In this document: one piece after another, positions 10,619-22,574 of the stretch
Layout of the letters: every line of letters starts with the position of its first letter
How positions within the stretch are numbered: position 1 is the first letter of the stretch
Source of the DNA: Boesenbergia rotunda
Lineage: Eukaryota > Streptophyta > Magnoliopsida > Zingiberales > Zingiberaceae
Direction of reading: 5' to 3'
NCBI GenBank assembly: GCA_024364735.1
Contig: JAGFNQ010001615.1
Span: forward strand, 82,981-146,980
Length of the DNA stretch: 64,000 nt
Translations under genes and position numbers: made by a program
Notes under the pieces: generated by a model
The model's database searches: none
Told to the model about the DNA's origin: nothing
What the model saw: only the letters and a program-made list of their open reading frames with translations

Positions 10619-13400
10619 GTCCTTGCTAATAAATGCTTAAGTAGAGAAAATGACTAGGAGTCATTGTAGATACCATGTTAGTTTTCTTGGAAATTGTTTC
10701 TTGCATGATTAGGAATAAATGTATCCTCTAGGTTATCTCCATAGCATTTTAGAGTCTTTTGAAAATAAATTAAATTTGGTTGTTAAAACTTAGGATTTGA
10801 GCTAACGGATGAAATCTTGGATGCTTGAGTACTACTTGGTTTTAAATTCTTAATTGATGACTTGAGATGAATTATTTTTGCATAGTGAGAATTAGCCTTA
10901 TTTTTGTGACACATATGTGATTGTACTCTAGAACTTGCTTAGGTTCTTTCAAAACCATATTTCAATGATCGGATTACATCTATAGAGGCTAATCCATTTG
11001 TTTTCCTTTCCACATCAATTTTTAACACTAATCATGTCTATTCTATTTGTCTTTCCTTATTCCTACTCTTACCCTCACTTTTCTATGGACTTGTTGTTTG
11101 AAATGTTTCTTAATGCTATTTTTCCCGAGACGGACAATGATTTAAGTGTGGGGGAGTGACTAGTGTTTTGGAAAGATTTGGTATCAAAGAGACATTTCAA
11201 GAAATTTTTTTTTTTTTTTGCAATTACATGTGCCAAGAATGAATTTGAGTGAGTTTGAATTTCAAAAGGAGAGAAGAAAAGATGGAAGCAATTGGAGAAT
11301 CTAGAGTCCTTATCATACTTTGAAGATCGAAGCGGCAATGAAAAAAAAAATCTGCAAATCCAAGTTCAAAGTGGCACGCAAATGAAACCTTATGTGCCAA
11401 AGTGAAGAGAAAATTTTTTTTTTGTGAAGCTATTTTTGGTCAGCAATGTTTTGGACCGCAGCTGTACCTTGCTAGGGAAATCAAGTGCACTCTGCTACAA
11501 TCTGAATTGCAGCTGAACATCATCTGAATTGCAGCTGAATAAATCAAGTTGTCAAGGTGAATCCGGCTGAACAAAAGCTGAAAAGAAGATGGAAAAATCT
11601 GCACTGATTGTAATCTGCCGAGGCTTGACATGGAGCTGTTGAAATGATAAAAACTGAATGCAAGGGATGAATATCTTGAAGGATTGTTTGAGAATGCAGC
11701 TGGAAAAGAAAGAAAAAAAAAACAGATTGGAAGTGGAGCTAGAAGTTGAGAGCAGAAACATTTGGAGAAGCTGGGATGCAGCTGTGCAGAGCTTAAACTG
11801 AACTGCATTGCAAGTAGTTACTGCCAAGTGCTTAATCTTAGAGCTGATGAATGATACAAGCTAGAATCTGATGCAGGGAAATGCAGGAAAAGTTTGAAAC
11901 AATTGCAGCAGAAATTGGTGCCAAAGGGAAGAAAAGAAAAAAAAAATTTCTGTTGTCATCTTGGGTTAGGAATTGGTTTGGCAGGCTGCACTGTTCGGAA
12001 TTGAAACAAATGCAAAGGGCTGTCCGAAAACCCTGCTAGAAGATGAACTGCAGATGTATAGAATTTAAGAGTTGAGCAAAAGCATTGCAAGAAGAAAAAA
12101 TTTTCTGAAATGTTTGTATTCCATTAAAGCAGTTTCGGTACAAAGTGTGTATCAACTTGAGCTGAATTTGATTTTCCTGGGCTGTGAATCAGGGAACAAG
12201 TTCGGAATTGCATCAAAGAGTATTGAAAACACCCAAGGCTGACCAAATCTGGAAGAAATTTGGATGCTAGAAGCTGCTGATCAGAATAGAAAGGGAAGGC
12301 AGTTGGCTGAAATTCGACTTGTGAGCAGAATTTTCAAGTGGAACAATTCACACTCTCCACTACACTATGTGATGCTAACTGATGTTAATTATTTAAGGAA
12401 TCAGAGATTTGAAATGGATTCAGTGGAGCCGAATTTGAAGCTAGAACAGAAGAAAAAAAAAAAGAAGGGGAATGAAAGAAGTAGTGTGCCAACAAAGGTG
12501 AAGTGTATCAAGAGTGAGTTACAAAGGTTGTTGAGTGAAAATTTTATATTGAGTATCTATTTCACTTGATATCATATGTTCTTTGATACAAATCTGATTT
12601 GAAAAAAAAAAGGAGAGAAGAGTTCGAAAAAAAAGAGAAGAAGAGAAGGAAGAAGCAAAATGGCACAATTGGAGTTTCGGCATTGCAATTTTTCTCATCT
12701 GAGTCCAAGCTTTATTCCATTTCATTTCTGACTTTACAAGAAGGAAAGAAAGAAGAAAATGAATTCAGCAGCTGACCCAGAAAGAAAAAAAAATTGAGAA
12801 AAGAGAAGGAAGAAAGTGGCACACAAAAGGCAAACTTGGCACATTGAGATCAATAGGGTTTTCTTCATCCAAATCAAAGGAATTATTGAAGTTTGACTTC
12901 ACCACACTTTGTATTTCACTAGAGGACTGACAAGAGGGGCAAAGCACATTGGAAACATACTTGAGCACTCAAGTCTTCCACTTTATTAATTTTTCCATTT
13001 CCTTGATTTTTACTCCATTTCTTACCATTTTCCATGCTTTTATTTGTTTTTGTAGATGTTGATCCTAATCATGAATAATGGTGGAGAGTAGACAATAAGC
13101 AAGCCTATGGTAGTGCAAGAAGCATGTGTGTTTGAGTGAGCTCCACTTCCATTATCAACTTAGAACATAAGAAGAGAGCCACCCAAAATTTTTCTTGAAA
13201 GGCTAGTAAGTTAAATTCATCTCAATGACTCATGAAGGATGAAAATGCTAAGTTGTTAATTTAAGGACAAGATACTAATCCATAGAACTTAGATTTATGA
13301 GAATTGACGACCCTAGGTAATTTCTTTTCATTTGCTTCTAATTATGCTTAAGAAAATCTAGGGGATACTTATTTAGTAGTTTCGCGAGACGCTCAAGCTT
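10619..13400 (+). mobile_element. Non-coding internal region of the Athila-like element
   Basis: There are 2.8 kb without convincing coding sequence. The tract is purine-rich on the plus strand with many poly-A and GAAGAAAAA runs, and recurring GGCAC, GCAGCTGAA and CAATTGGA phrases. No protease, RT, RNaseH or integrase motif was found. A second AAGTGTGGGGGAG lies at 11144-11156. Confidence 0.6.
11144..11156 (+). other. Second polypurine-tract copy
   Basis: AAGTGTGGGGGAG, preceded by CGAGACGGACAATGATTT; the upstream context resembles that of the tract at 13401, preceded by CGAGACGCTCAAGCTT. It looks like an internal duplicate of the true tract. Confidence 0.55.
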
Positions 13401-13413
13401 AAGTGTGGGGGAG
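13401..13413 (+). other. Polypurine tract next to the 3' LTR
   Basis: AAGTGTGGGGGAG directly precedes the LTR start TGATAAGTACC at 13415, the usual arrangement for plus-strand priming in Athila/Tat elements. Confidence 0.8.
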
Positions 13414-13414
13414 T

Positions 13415-16368
13415 TGATAAGTACCATGTTGTTGATTATTTTAATTGCTAAAATCCATGTTTGACCCATGTTTTACTTGCTAAATTATGATTTTACCCTA
13501 GGTTTTAGGATTTCTCTTATTTTGGACTTAATTGCAAATTTGCACATATTTGGATTATTTGGCCACTAATTTTTTGATATATTTTTATAGGCATGAAAGG
13601 ATCCTGGACCTAGGGCATACTGGGTCAAACTTGAGTCGGAAGTGGACCCGGATCGAGTTATCAAGTTTCGGATTAATCTGGGTCGTCCGATTCAAAAGCG
13701 GCTAGATCTGAGCCATCCGGGACCATCTGAAGTAATCCGAGCTAGGGTTAGGATTGATCAAGCACTCTGATCATGATCTGAAGGTTTCATCCCAATCAGA
13801 GCTCAATCAACCGTTGGATCAAGCTCGGAGGGCTCTAGATCGTCCATTCAAAGATTAGGTTGATTTGGACCATCCGTTGTAATTCTGGAGGATCCGAGCT
13901 ACCACTAGGCAGATCCTGACCCCTGATCAATATCTGGAAAGTTTGGGTCAGATCAGAGCAAGATCAGCCATTGGATTTTCTCCAAACAATCTGGGCTGTC
14001 CATTCTTATGTATTTAATCAAACTTCACCGCAGCTCTTCAGCTCGTCGCGTCCTCGCCGCAATAGTATCTTCTTCTTCGTTCTTCCTGTTCTTCAGCAAT
14101 TCTCCATCCAAGAGGCGCGGCCACTCGATCCTTCATTAGAACAAGTGCTAGGTCAGTGTGGAGAGCTCGCTGAGAAGTTTCCAGCTTGAATTTTTCCCAA
14201 AGACAGAGTTTCGTGAGGTTTCCGTAGCTCTGTCAATTGATTTCATCAATCTCAGTTGTGCACCATCTTCATTGCATCCGAGCTAGCTGGAGGGGTTCCC
14301 TGGCTGGCTCGGAGCGTTCCCAAGTCATCGTCGCAATCCACCACAGTGAGGTTGAAGAAATCGATTACTGATTTCAGTTTGGGCATGGTTTGAATGGATT
14401 TGATCGCAGAGATGGATTTTCCACTGATTTGCTGAGCTTACGGGTTCGAGGCTCACCCTTGCATGACGAACAAGGAGTATTTGAGCTAAGGCTGGATTGA
14501 GGAGTAGTTTCTTTAGTTAATTTCGGTTTTTAGCAGTAATTTCCATTGCTGTCATTTCCTTTTCAGTCTGAATTTTCTGTTTCAGCTGTTTTAATTTCAT
14601 TTTCTATATTGTTCCTTAGTTGTTAGCTTTCAATTCAGCCCCCTTGTTAGTTAGAATGTTGGTTAATGACTAGTTACCTTTAAATTCAGCTCAAATTCTG
14701 TTTTCCAGCTTGTGTATCAGAATTCCTTATTTTCTGCAATTGCGTATCAGTCATGTTCCTGTAATTTAATTCTTGTCTGTAGTTGCTTAAGTTTGTATCA
14801 AGCTAGCTTAGTTTTAATCCTCTGAATTCATTTTGAAGTATGCTTCATTTACATCATTCTCGAATTCAATTTCTGCACTTGTTTGAAATGAGCTGCGTAT
14901 CAATTCTGTATTCTTAGCTCAGCTCTATCCCTTGCGTATCAACTCTTTGCTGCACATCAGATTGATTTATTTTTGCACGTTCCATTTCTTGTAGTTCTGT
15001 TTTCTTCATCAAATATCAGCCCAAAATGTCAGCTCCATTTCTGCAGAGTTCAGTTATCCATTCTGAAATTTCTGAATGCCTAATGCAATTCAGAAACATT
15101 ACAGCCATTGCCTTTGTATTTGTTTTATCATTTCTGCACTTGATCTCAGCTTCCATGTGCACTTAGCTGATTCTGAATTTCTTCCTCCATTTCTGCCGTG
15201 GATGTTTCTGAACATTGCAGCGAGCTGAAATTCTGGGCACTTCATTCGAGTTGATTTCTGAAGTTTTTCATCCATTTGTATTCAGTTTTGTTTCCATATT
15301 GATCAGAGTTCATTCCTGCCCATCGAATTCAGCTTTGTGCTCTAGTTTCACTTTTGGTTACTGCTGAATTTTATTGGTCTGTTCATGCGTATAAACTTTA
15401 AATCTGCATTGTGTGCCAAGTGGCTGGAATTCTGCAAGAGTATCAAGTCAGCCTCAGCACTGATTTGAGTCCAAATTAACATACCTTGTATTGTACTTTG
15501 TGCTCGAATTCAGCTTGCATTCATTAGTTTCTGCATTTGATCAGTTATTGAAGTTCTGCATTCAATGTATGAAGTTTTCAGATTTCATTTCTGCATCAAA
15601 CATTTCTGCACATCAGCTGGGTTCTGAAATTTTGAGGTTCTGCATCCATTTGTTTTTCTGAGATTTGCATTCGATTTGTTTGTTGCACATTTACTTGTTT
15701 CCATTGGTTGTAGTTCGGTTTGTTCTTGTCTCAATTAACATCTCAATGTACAGTTTCTCAATTCTGGGTTGCATCAGTTTTGTTTTTCTAGCATTTCAGC
15801 TTGCCTAATTGGTTGTGTATCAGTTTCTTTTCTCGATTGCAGCTCAACTTGCATTCAGTTGAATTCCTGACCTAATTACTGAAGTTAAGCTTATTTTTAA
15901 TGAGCTGTTATACCTGAAGTTTGTGGGCTTTACATCTGAATTTTGCATCTAACTCCATCACTAAATTGCTGCCTGTAATTCTGAAATCCTGTCCCATTTC
16001 TGATCTGTTGCATTTATGTCTGAAATTCCTTTTTAATTCATGCTAGCACTTCACTAATAGTTTGTCTTCCGAGTTGGAGTGATTAGTTTCAATTCAGAAT
16101 AGTCAATCACAATTTTGGCACTTAGTATCTCTTGGCACATAAGTTTTTGTCCTTGTGTATCAAGTTTTGGGTGGCATGCATCTTGTATCTCATTGCATTT
16201 TCATTTCCGATTGACAACAACCCCAATTCACATTCGAAACCCAAAAATTAGTAACGACACATAAACACAAGCGTGAATCACACAACATCAACTAGTCCCG
16301 AGGAAAAATACAACCTGTGGCCCCTTTACTACGTTTTCATATTTTGATTGCAAAAAGGGTTTCCAGCA
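13415..16368 (+). mobile_element. Athila/Tat-type 3' LTR
   Basis: It starts TGATAAGTACCATG just after the polypurine tract and probably ends at CCAGCA (16368), giving TG...CA ends and about 2.95 kb. Near the end it has ACTAGTCCCGAGGAAAAATA and CTTTACTACGTTTTCAT, the kind of sequence found at Athila LTR ends. The middle (14500-16200) is T-rich with recurring TTTCTGCA and ATTCAGCT phrases and no genes. The 72-codon ORF at 13971 is judged spurious. The right end is inferred, since no partner LTR is present. Confidence 0.65.
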
Positions 16369-16377
16369 TTTTTTTAT

Positions 16378-16613
16378 TCATATTCTAAATTTGGACGACC
16401 CACATTCGTGACAGTCTATTTTGGGTCCTACAAATTTTTGGTTTGGTTGAACTTGAGGGAAGGGTGGTTGCTGAAAATTCTGATTATCTAAACACCCTTG
16501 TTGAATTCCTTGAAAAAGTGATTGATCTTGTTGATAAGGTGGCTGAATGTTGGACTGAAATTGCTGAAGTGGTGGCTGCTGGAATTGTGGTGATTGTGTT
16601 GGGACCGGGTGCA
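16378..16613 (-). pseudogene. Inverted fragment of the FQ-rich Athila-like gag
   Basis: On the minus strand this reads QFQQPPLQQFQ, QQDQSLFQGIQQGCLDNQNF and FPQVQPN, nearly the same as plus-strand 8480-8640. It then diverges to KFVGPKIDCHECGSS, which looks like the start of a zinc knuckle. It is therefore a piece of a second, oppositely oriented copy. The copia LTR at 16614 begins immediately after it. Confidence 0.75.
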
Positions 16614-19065
16614 TGTTGACAAGGATACGGATTCGTAAAATTTTAAATTTTTACGTGCAGCGGAAGAATTAGCATAAAATAATTTCTCAAATTATTTTAA
16701 CCACGTATCTAGCATGCAACCTTATGATGTGTGGACATGATCATAAATTAAAACTTTGCGAAAAAGTAAACTATTTTACTTAGTACCTCGCGTAACTCGA
16801 TGTAAGGGACGAGATCCAACCGTAGCGTCCCTTGGAAGCTCCGCCTCTATTCGCGTCCACGCCGAGTTCTCTTTGGGATGACATTGCAAAGTCACGAGTT
16901 TTGTGCCGACGAGAACTACTAGATTCTCTAAAGGCACAACTAGAAGATCAAGAGAGAAGAATGGAAACTAACCACCAAGAAACGGAATCTAAATTCCGGG
17001 AAGGAAGGAGTTGCGATCCGCTTCTTCTTCTTCTTCTTTGGCTCCTTCTTGGTGATGATAACCCACGGCAACCCTTGGAAGGAGAGGATGGTGCGCCGGC
17101 CCTAGGTGGGGTGGGCGCCGGCCCTAGGGTGTGCAAGGGGCGCCGGCCCTAGGAGGAAAGGAGAAGGAGAGGGAGAGATTAAAGAGAGAGGGAGAGAATT
17201 AATCTCTTGATAACTCAAATTAAGGAATTCAAGCCTAGCCTTAGTTCCTTTATATAGTAGCCTCTCCCTTATCAAGTCTCACTTTTAACTGAATTAACGG
17301 AATAATTTTTCATAAGGAATTTATCTTATAAATTTTCTTATGAATTATTCCGTTTTGCCAAGTTTTATTATAACTAACTTTATAATAAAACAAATACATC
17401 TCTCCTTTTATTATGGAATAAATTTTCATAAAATTTATTATATAAATTTTCTTATCATGGAAAAATCAATTCATAATTGATTTTATAAAATAAAAATAAA
17501 CCATTTAAAGTTTATTTTAATCTCCAAAAAAAGAATAAATTTATTATATAAATTTTTCTTATCATGGAAAAATCAATTCATAATTGATTTTATAAAATAA
17601 AATAAACCAATCCATGGTTCATTTTAATTTCCATTAAAAGAATAAATTTATTATATAAATTTTTCTTATCATGGAAAAATCAATTCATAATTGATTTTAT
17701 AAAATAAAAATAAACCATTTAAAGTTTATTTTAATTTCCATGAAAATAAATTTATTTATCTATAATTTTATAAAACAAATCACGCTTGATTTATTTTATA
17801 ATTTAAACCAATTAAATTGGTTTCTCTCCTTTTGGTGGCCGGCCAAACCAAAGAGGGTGGGCACCCTCTTTGGCCGGCCACTCCAAGCCCTTCCCTCGTG
17901 AATTAAACTCATTTAATTCGCCTAATAAGCCTTCAAAAGACTTAGCCATTTTAAGCTTCCGTTGCGCCTCTGATAAATTCGGATTCGACATATTTCTCTT
18001 GATCGGAAAATCTAATTTTCAACTCGTTTTAAATCCCTCGGATTACTCGTAGTACGTGTGACTAAATAGGCTTTTGATTTATATTGGCCGTCTATAATTC
18101 ATCAATTATAGAACGATCATGAGTGGCACCTAGTAGTACATCATGATCCCCAATTAATCGAAAGATCAACGGTTGACCTCAGAATTAATTCTGAAACCCT
18201 TCAGCAGCTCTAATGAATCGTGTCTTATTCCCTTCACCATCTTATACCCACTTGGTTCAGGACACGGTCTATGTGTGTCAGTCCCCACTAGGCTGACTAC
18301 GTCACACCTAGCCCAAGTAGTTTTCTCTCGTCCTTTGGATTTCTAATTACTCACATGTATTTAAGAGACTCATGCTCTAAACATGTCATGCTCTGGCCAG
18401 AGGCTTAGAGTAACAATCCGACGATAGGCCTTGGGTATACATCTCCTCGCAAGGAGTGGTGAATCCTTTGTAGGCTGTTCAAACATCTTCGGGCACTTCG
18501 GCTTATACCCAACCATCCTGGGTCCACACCTCCTTGGAGATGCTTGCTTAAGATGTTAAAGTATAAGTCTCCATGACCAAGATGACTTGAACACCGCAAG
18601 TCAAAGGAACATCGCACTTAAGCTGCGGTAAGGACTTCACTGACATGTCTATGTATAGACTACCATGTGAAGTTTTACAGCTAGTCACTCCAATGAACTA
18701 GTTCCCTTAACTAGCATCCATGTTTATCTCCGGACATCCCAATGTCACCAACCAGTGAGAATCAGCTGATTAGAGAATAACCCATGCTAGTCTCAACAGA
18801 ATTGATAGTGTCCGTTTTTATCAATTCATCGACTAGGGATATTTTCAATACTTCACAATTGCACATTTAGAGATAATCACTAGTTGTGATCCCATCACAA
18901 ATTCTCTTATGCTGTGAATTGTATTGCGGACATTCAGTAGGTGAGTTTAAGATCCCAATCAAATACACAATCATGTATACTCAAATAGTGAATTATCATT
19001 TATTAAAATAAATGTTTACAATCATAAGGCGATTGCCTTAGGACACTTCTCTCATATCACTAACA
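16614..19065 (-). mobile_element. Copia LTR (3' LTR of the minus-strand element)
   Basis: On the minus strand it starts TGTTAGTGATATGAG (19065) and ends CCTTGTCAACA (16614), giving TG...CA ends and a length of 2452 bp. The bases before its start read GGCCAAGTGAGAGTT, a copia polypurine tract. A minus-strand TATATAAAGG lies near 17250. A short inverted repeat of GTGGCCGGCC and CCAAAGAGGGTG arms sits at 17835-17881. Small ORFs at 16832, 17870 and 18405 fall inside the LTR and are not genes. Confidence 0.8.
17400..17755. repeat. 107-bp AT-rich tandem repeat in the copia LTR
   Basis: CTTATCATGG followed by AAAAATCAATTCATAATTG starts at 17451, 17558 and 17665, a constant 107-bp period of about three copies with partial flanks. 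Confidence 0.85.
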
Positions 19066-19079
19066 AACTCTCACTTGGC

Positions 19080-22000
19080 CTAATGCCAATCGCTACGGTA
19101 TCCAATACCACAGGCTCTAACATGACCCTCAAACTTGTTTTGAGGCAAGGCCTTAGTTAAAGGATTCGCTAAATTCCTTTCAGTGGGAATTTTCTCAATT
19201 TGTATATCATTCCTACTTATAATCTCTCTGATCAGATGATAGTGGTGAAGCACGTGTTTGGATCGCTGATGAGACCTTGGTTCCTTTGCTTGTGCAATAG
19301 CTCCATTGTTGTCGCAGTAAACCAGCACTGCTTCATCAATGGTTGGAACCACGCCAAGTTCAGAGATGAACTTCTTGATCCAGACTGCTTCCTTTGCTGC
19401 TTCCGAAGCTGCGATATATTCCGCTTCCGTGGTAGAATCCGCTACGGTGTCATGTTTGGAACTTTTCCAACTTACTGCGCATCCATTCAAAGTAAATACG
19501 TATCCAGACTGAGATTTGGAGTCATCCTTATCTGTCTGGAAACTGGCATCTGTATACTCACGTATTACCATATCTCCTTCTCCATATATTAGGAACACAT
19601 CCTTAGTTCTTCTTAAGTACTTAAGGATTGTCTTTACAGTCGCCCAATGATCCATTCCTGGATCCGACTGGTATCTACTTGTGACGCTCAGAGCATATGA
19701 TACATCGGGCCTAGTACATAACATAGCATATATGATAGATCCTATCGCGGATGCATAGGGAATCTTATTCATGCAAATCCTCTCGTCTTCTGTGCGCGGA
19801 CACATAGACTTTGAAAGGTTGATCCCATGCCTGATGGGAAGGTAACCTTTCTTGGATTCCGACATGCTAAACCTTTTTAGCACTCGGTCTATATATGTAG
19901 ACTATGAAAGACCAAGCAACCGTTTTGATCTATCTCTATAGATTCTAATCCCAAGGATATAGGTTGCTTCTCCCAGGTCATTCATGGAGAAAGTTTTGGA
20001 CAACCAAATTTTAACTTTCTGTAATACTGATATATCGTTTCCTATAAGTAATATGTCATCGACATATAATACTAGGAATACGACTGTACTCCCACTAACC
20101 TTCTTGTACACACAAGGTTCGTCAGGATTTTGTGAGAAATCAAACTCTTTAATTGTCTCATCAAAACGGATGTTCCAGCTCCTGGATGCTTGCTTCAGTC
20201 CATATATGGATCGTCGAAGCTTGCATACTTTGGTTTTATTAACCGATGTGAAACCTTCAGGTTGTATCATGTATACATCCTCAAGCAGGTTTCCATTAAG
20301 GAAAACTGTTTTCACATCCATTTGCCATATCTCATAATCATAATGAGCTGCTATGGCTAGGAGCATCCGAATGGATTTAAGCATAGCTACTGGCGAATAG
20401 GTTTCGTCATAATCAATTCCTTGTTTCTGACGATATCCTTTTGCCACTAATCTAGCCTTAAAGGTAACAACATTACCTTCCATGTCGGTTTTCTTTTTGA
20501 AAACCCACTTGCACCCTATGGGCTTAATCCCTTCAGGTGGGTTAACCAAGTCCCATACTTGATTTTCGTACATGGAATCCATTTCTGACTTCATGGCTTC
20601 AAGCCATTTGTCCCTTTCTGAATTTTTCAGAACATCATCATAACTGATAGGTTCGTCATCGCTTATGAGCAACACGTCGTTCGATTCACTTATGAGAAAT
20701 CCGTATCTCTCTGGAATATTGTGTGTCCTATCAGATCTACGAAGAGGTGGTGTAGTTTTATGTTCAACTGATAGCTCATCATTATGAGTTATTGGTTGTG
20801 GGTCTAGACTAGGTGTCTCTGTAATGTCTATTGGAGTTTCTTGAACTTCATCAAGTTCAATGCCACTCCCACTGTTTTCTTGTAAAAGAAATTCTTTTTC
20901 CAGAAATACAGCATGCCTTGAAACAAACACCTTTTGTTCCAAGGGATGATAGAATTGGTAACCCTTCGTTTCCTTAGGGTATCCAATAAATAGACATTTA
21001 TCAGACTTAGCATCCAATTTGTCTGATATAGTCCGCTTCACATAAGCAGGACAACCCCATATCTTAAGGTGAGTTAAGTGAGGTTTCTTACTATTCCATG
21101 TCTCATATGGATTAGTAGAGACTACCTTGGTCGGGACTCTGTTTAGCAAGTAAATAGCTGTCTTAAGTACATAGCCCCAAAAGGATTTTGGAAGAGTTGC
21201 ATGATTCATCATTGACCTAACCATGTCCATCAAGGTTCGGTTGTGCCTCTCAGATACACCATTATGCTGTGGTGTATACGGCGGAGTCCATTGGGATAAT
21301 ATCCCATTGTCCCTTAGATAATCTTGAAACTCTTGACTTAAGTATTCACCACCCCGATCGGATCGAAGTATCTTAATACTTTTGTCAAGCTGTTTCTCTA
21401 CTTCATTTCTGAACTCTTTAAATTTCTCAAAGGCTTCAGATTTGTATTTCATCAAGAACACATACCCGAATCGTGAGTGATCATCGATAAAGGTGATGAA
21501 GTAGCTATAGCCTCCTTGTGCAAGAGTTGACATTGGTCCACATACATCAGTATGTATTAGACCAAGCAATTCTCCCACTGGATTACCTTTTCCGGAAAAG
21601 GGTAATTTGGCTATCTTGCCATTTATGCATGATTCGTATGTATCAAATGAACCAGGTTCAAATGATTCCAGAATTCCACATCGGTGTAATTTGGTCATGC
21701 GTTTCTTACTTACATGGCCAAGACGACAATGTCATGTATAAGAGTCTATTCGATTATCTATTCGAGCACGTTTGTTGCTAACTTCGATATTGAAAACGTC
21801 ACCGGATAAATCTATCGTGTAGATACCATTGCACAAAGTTCCATTCCCATAAAGAACGCCATTTAAAGTTATGTAACAACATTTGTTACAAAAAGTTAAA
21901 TGATAACCCTTTTCATTCAAACATGAAATAGATACAATGTTCTTTATTAACGAAGGAACAAAATAACAATTATCCAATTCCAAGATACGTCCAGTAGGGA

Positions 22001-22276
22001 GCTTTAGCAAATATGTTCCGATGGCAACAGCAGCAATCTTTGCTCCATTTCCAACTCACAAATTCGCTTCTCCCTTGACGAGTCTTCTTCTATTCCTTAG
22101 CCCCAGTATGTCATTACATATATGTGAGCTACACCCAGTATCAAGTACCCAGGTATTTGAGGAAATAGAGTGACATTCAATAACGAAGATACCTGAAGAG
22201 GATGGTGCATCGGATGCCTTATTCGCCAGTGACCCTCCTTGCGACAGTGATGGCGAGTGCCTTTTGGGCTTTTTTT
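19080..22276 (-). pseudogene. Copia polyprotein (protease-integrase-RT-RNaseH), Tnt1-94-like
   Basis: One minus-strand frame runs almost unbroken from 22276 to the stop at 19080. In order: a protease with WVLDTGCSSHIC (about 22120-22150); a GAG-pre-integrase zinc-binding region ending in CRLGHVSKKRMTKLH; the integrase core with HTDVCGPM, FIDDHSRFGYV and NGVSERHNRT; reverse transcriptase with KWVFKKKTD, ARLVAKGYRQ, QMDVKTVFLNG and the catalytic LYVDDILL; and RNaseH with YTDAS, STTEAEYIA and KHVLHHYHLIRE. In-frame stops at about 22058, 21730 and 19900 break it. Gag is missing because the sequence jumps at 22276 to a gypsy LTR. With few stops it is a fairly recent but dead copy. A 5' LTR is absent. 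Confidence 0.9.
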
Positions 22277-22442
22277 GTAACGCCCCAAAATTCCCATTTT
22301 TAATTCTTAAAGTCCTTAGAATTATTCAAAAATGGTTTAAAAATATTCTAGATATTTTTAGGAATTTTTAGAATATTTTTATGGAATTTTCCGAGTCCGT
22401 TTAGTATTTTTGAAAAAGGAAAAACGTTTAAGGGCAGCAGGG

Positions 22443-22496
22443 GGTTCGAACCCGCGACCACCACGAGAGCAGACGCGCACGGAACCGGCTGGGCTA
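22443..22496 (-). promoter_or_regulatory. tRNA-like A box / B box pair, antisense to the LTR
   Basis: On the minus strand, TAGCCCAGCCGG (A-box-like) is followed 33 bp later by GGTTCGAACC (B box). It is the counterpart of the pair at 2884-2950, again antisense to the LTR and upstream of its TATA box. No complete tRNA fold is present. Confidence 0.5.
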
Positions 22497-22566
22497 GGGT
22501 ATCAAGCACAATAAATGGTGGAGAGAAATATATTTGTAGAGTAGTTATGCTTTTTCATTAAGATAG

Positions 22567-22574
22567 TATAAATA
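22567..22574 (+). promoter_or_regulatory. TATA box of the Tekay-like LTR
   Basis: TATAAATA, about 290 bp from the LTR start; the same octamer serves the related LTR at 2739-2746. Confidence 0.55.

Noticed and set aside
22443..22496. tRNA gene on the minus strand
   Set aside because: The A and B boxes are present but acceptor and anticodon stems do not pair; it lies inside an LTR. Kept only as a tRNA-like promoter module.
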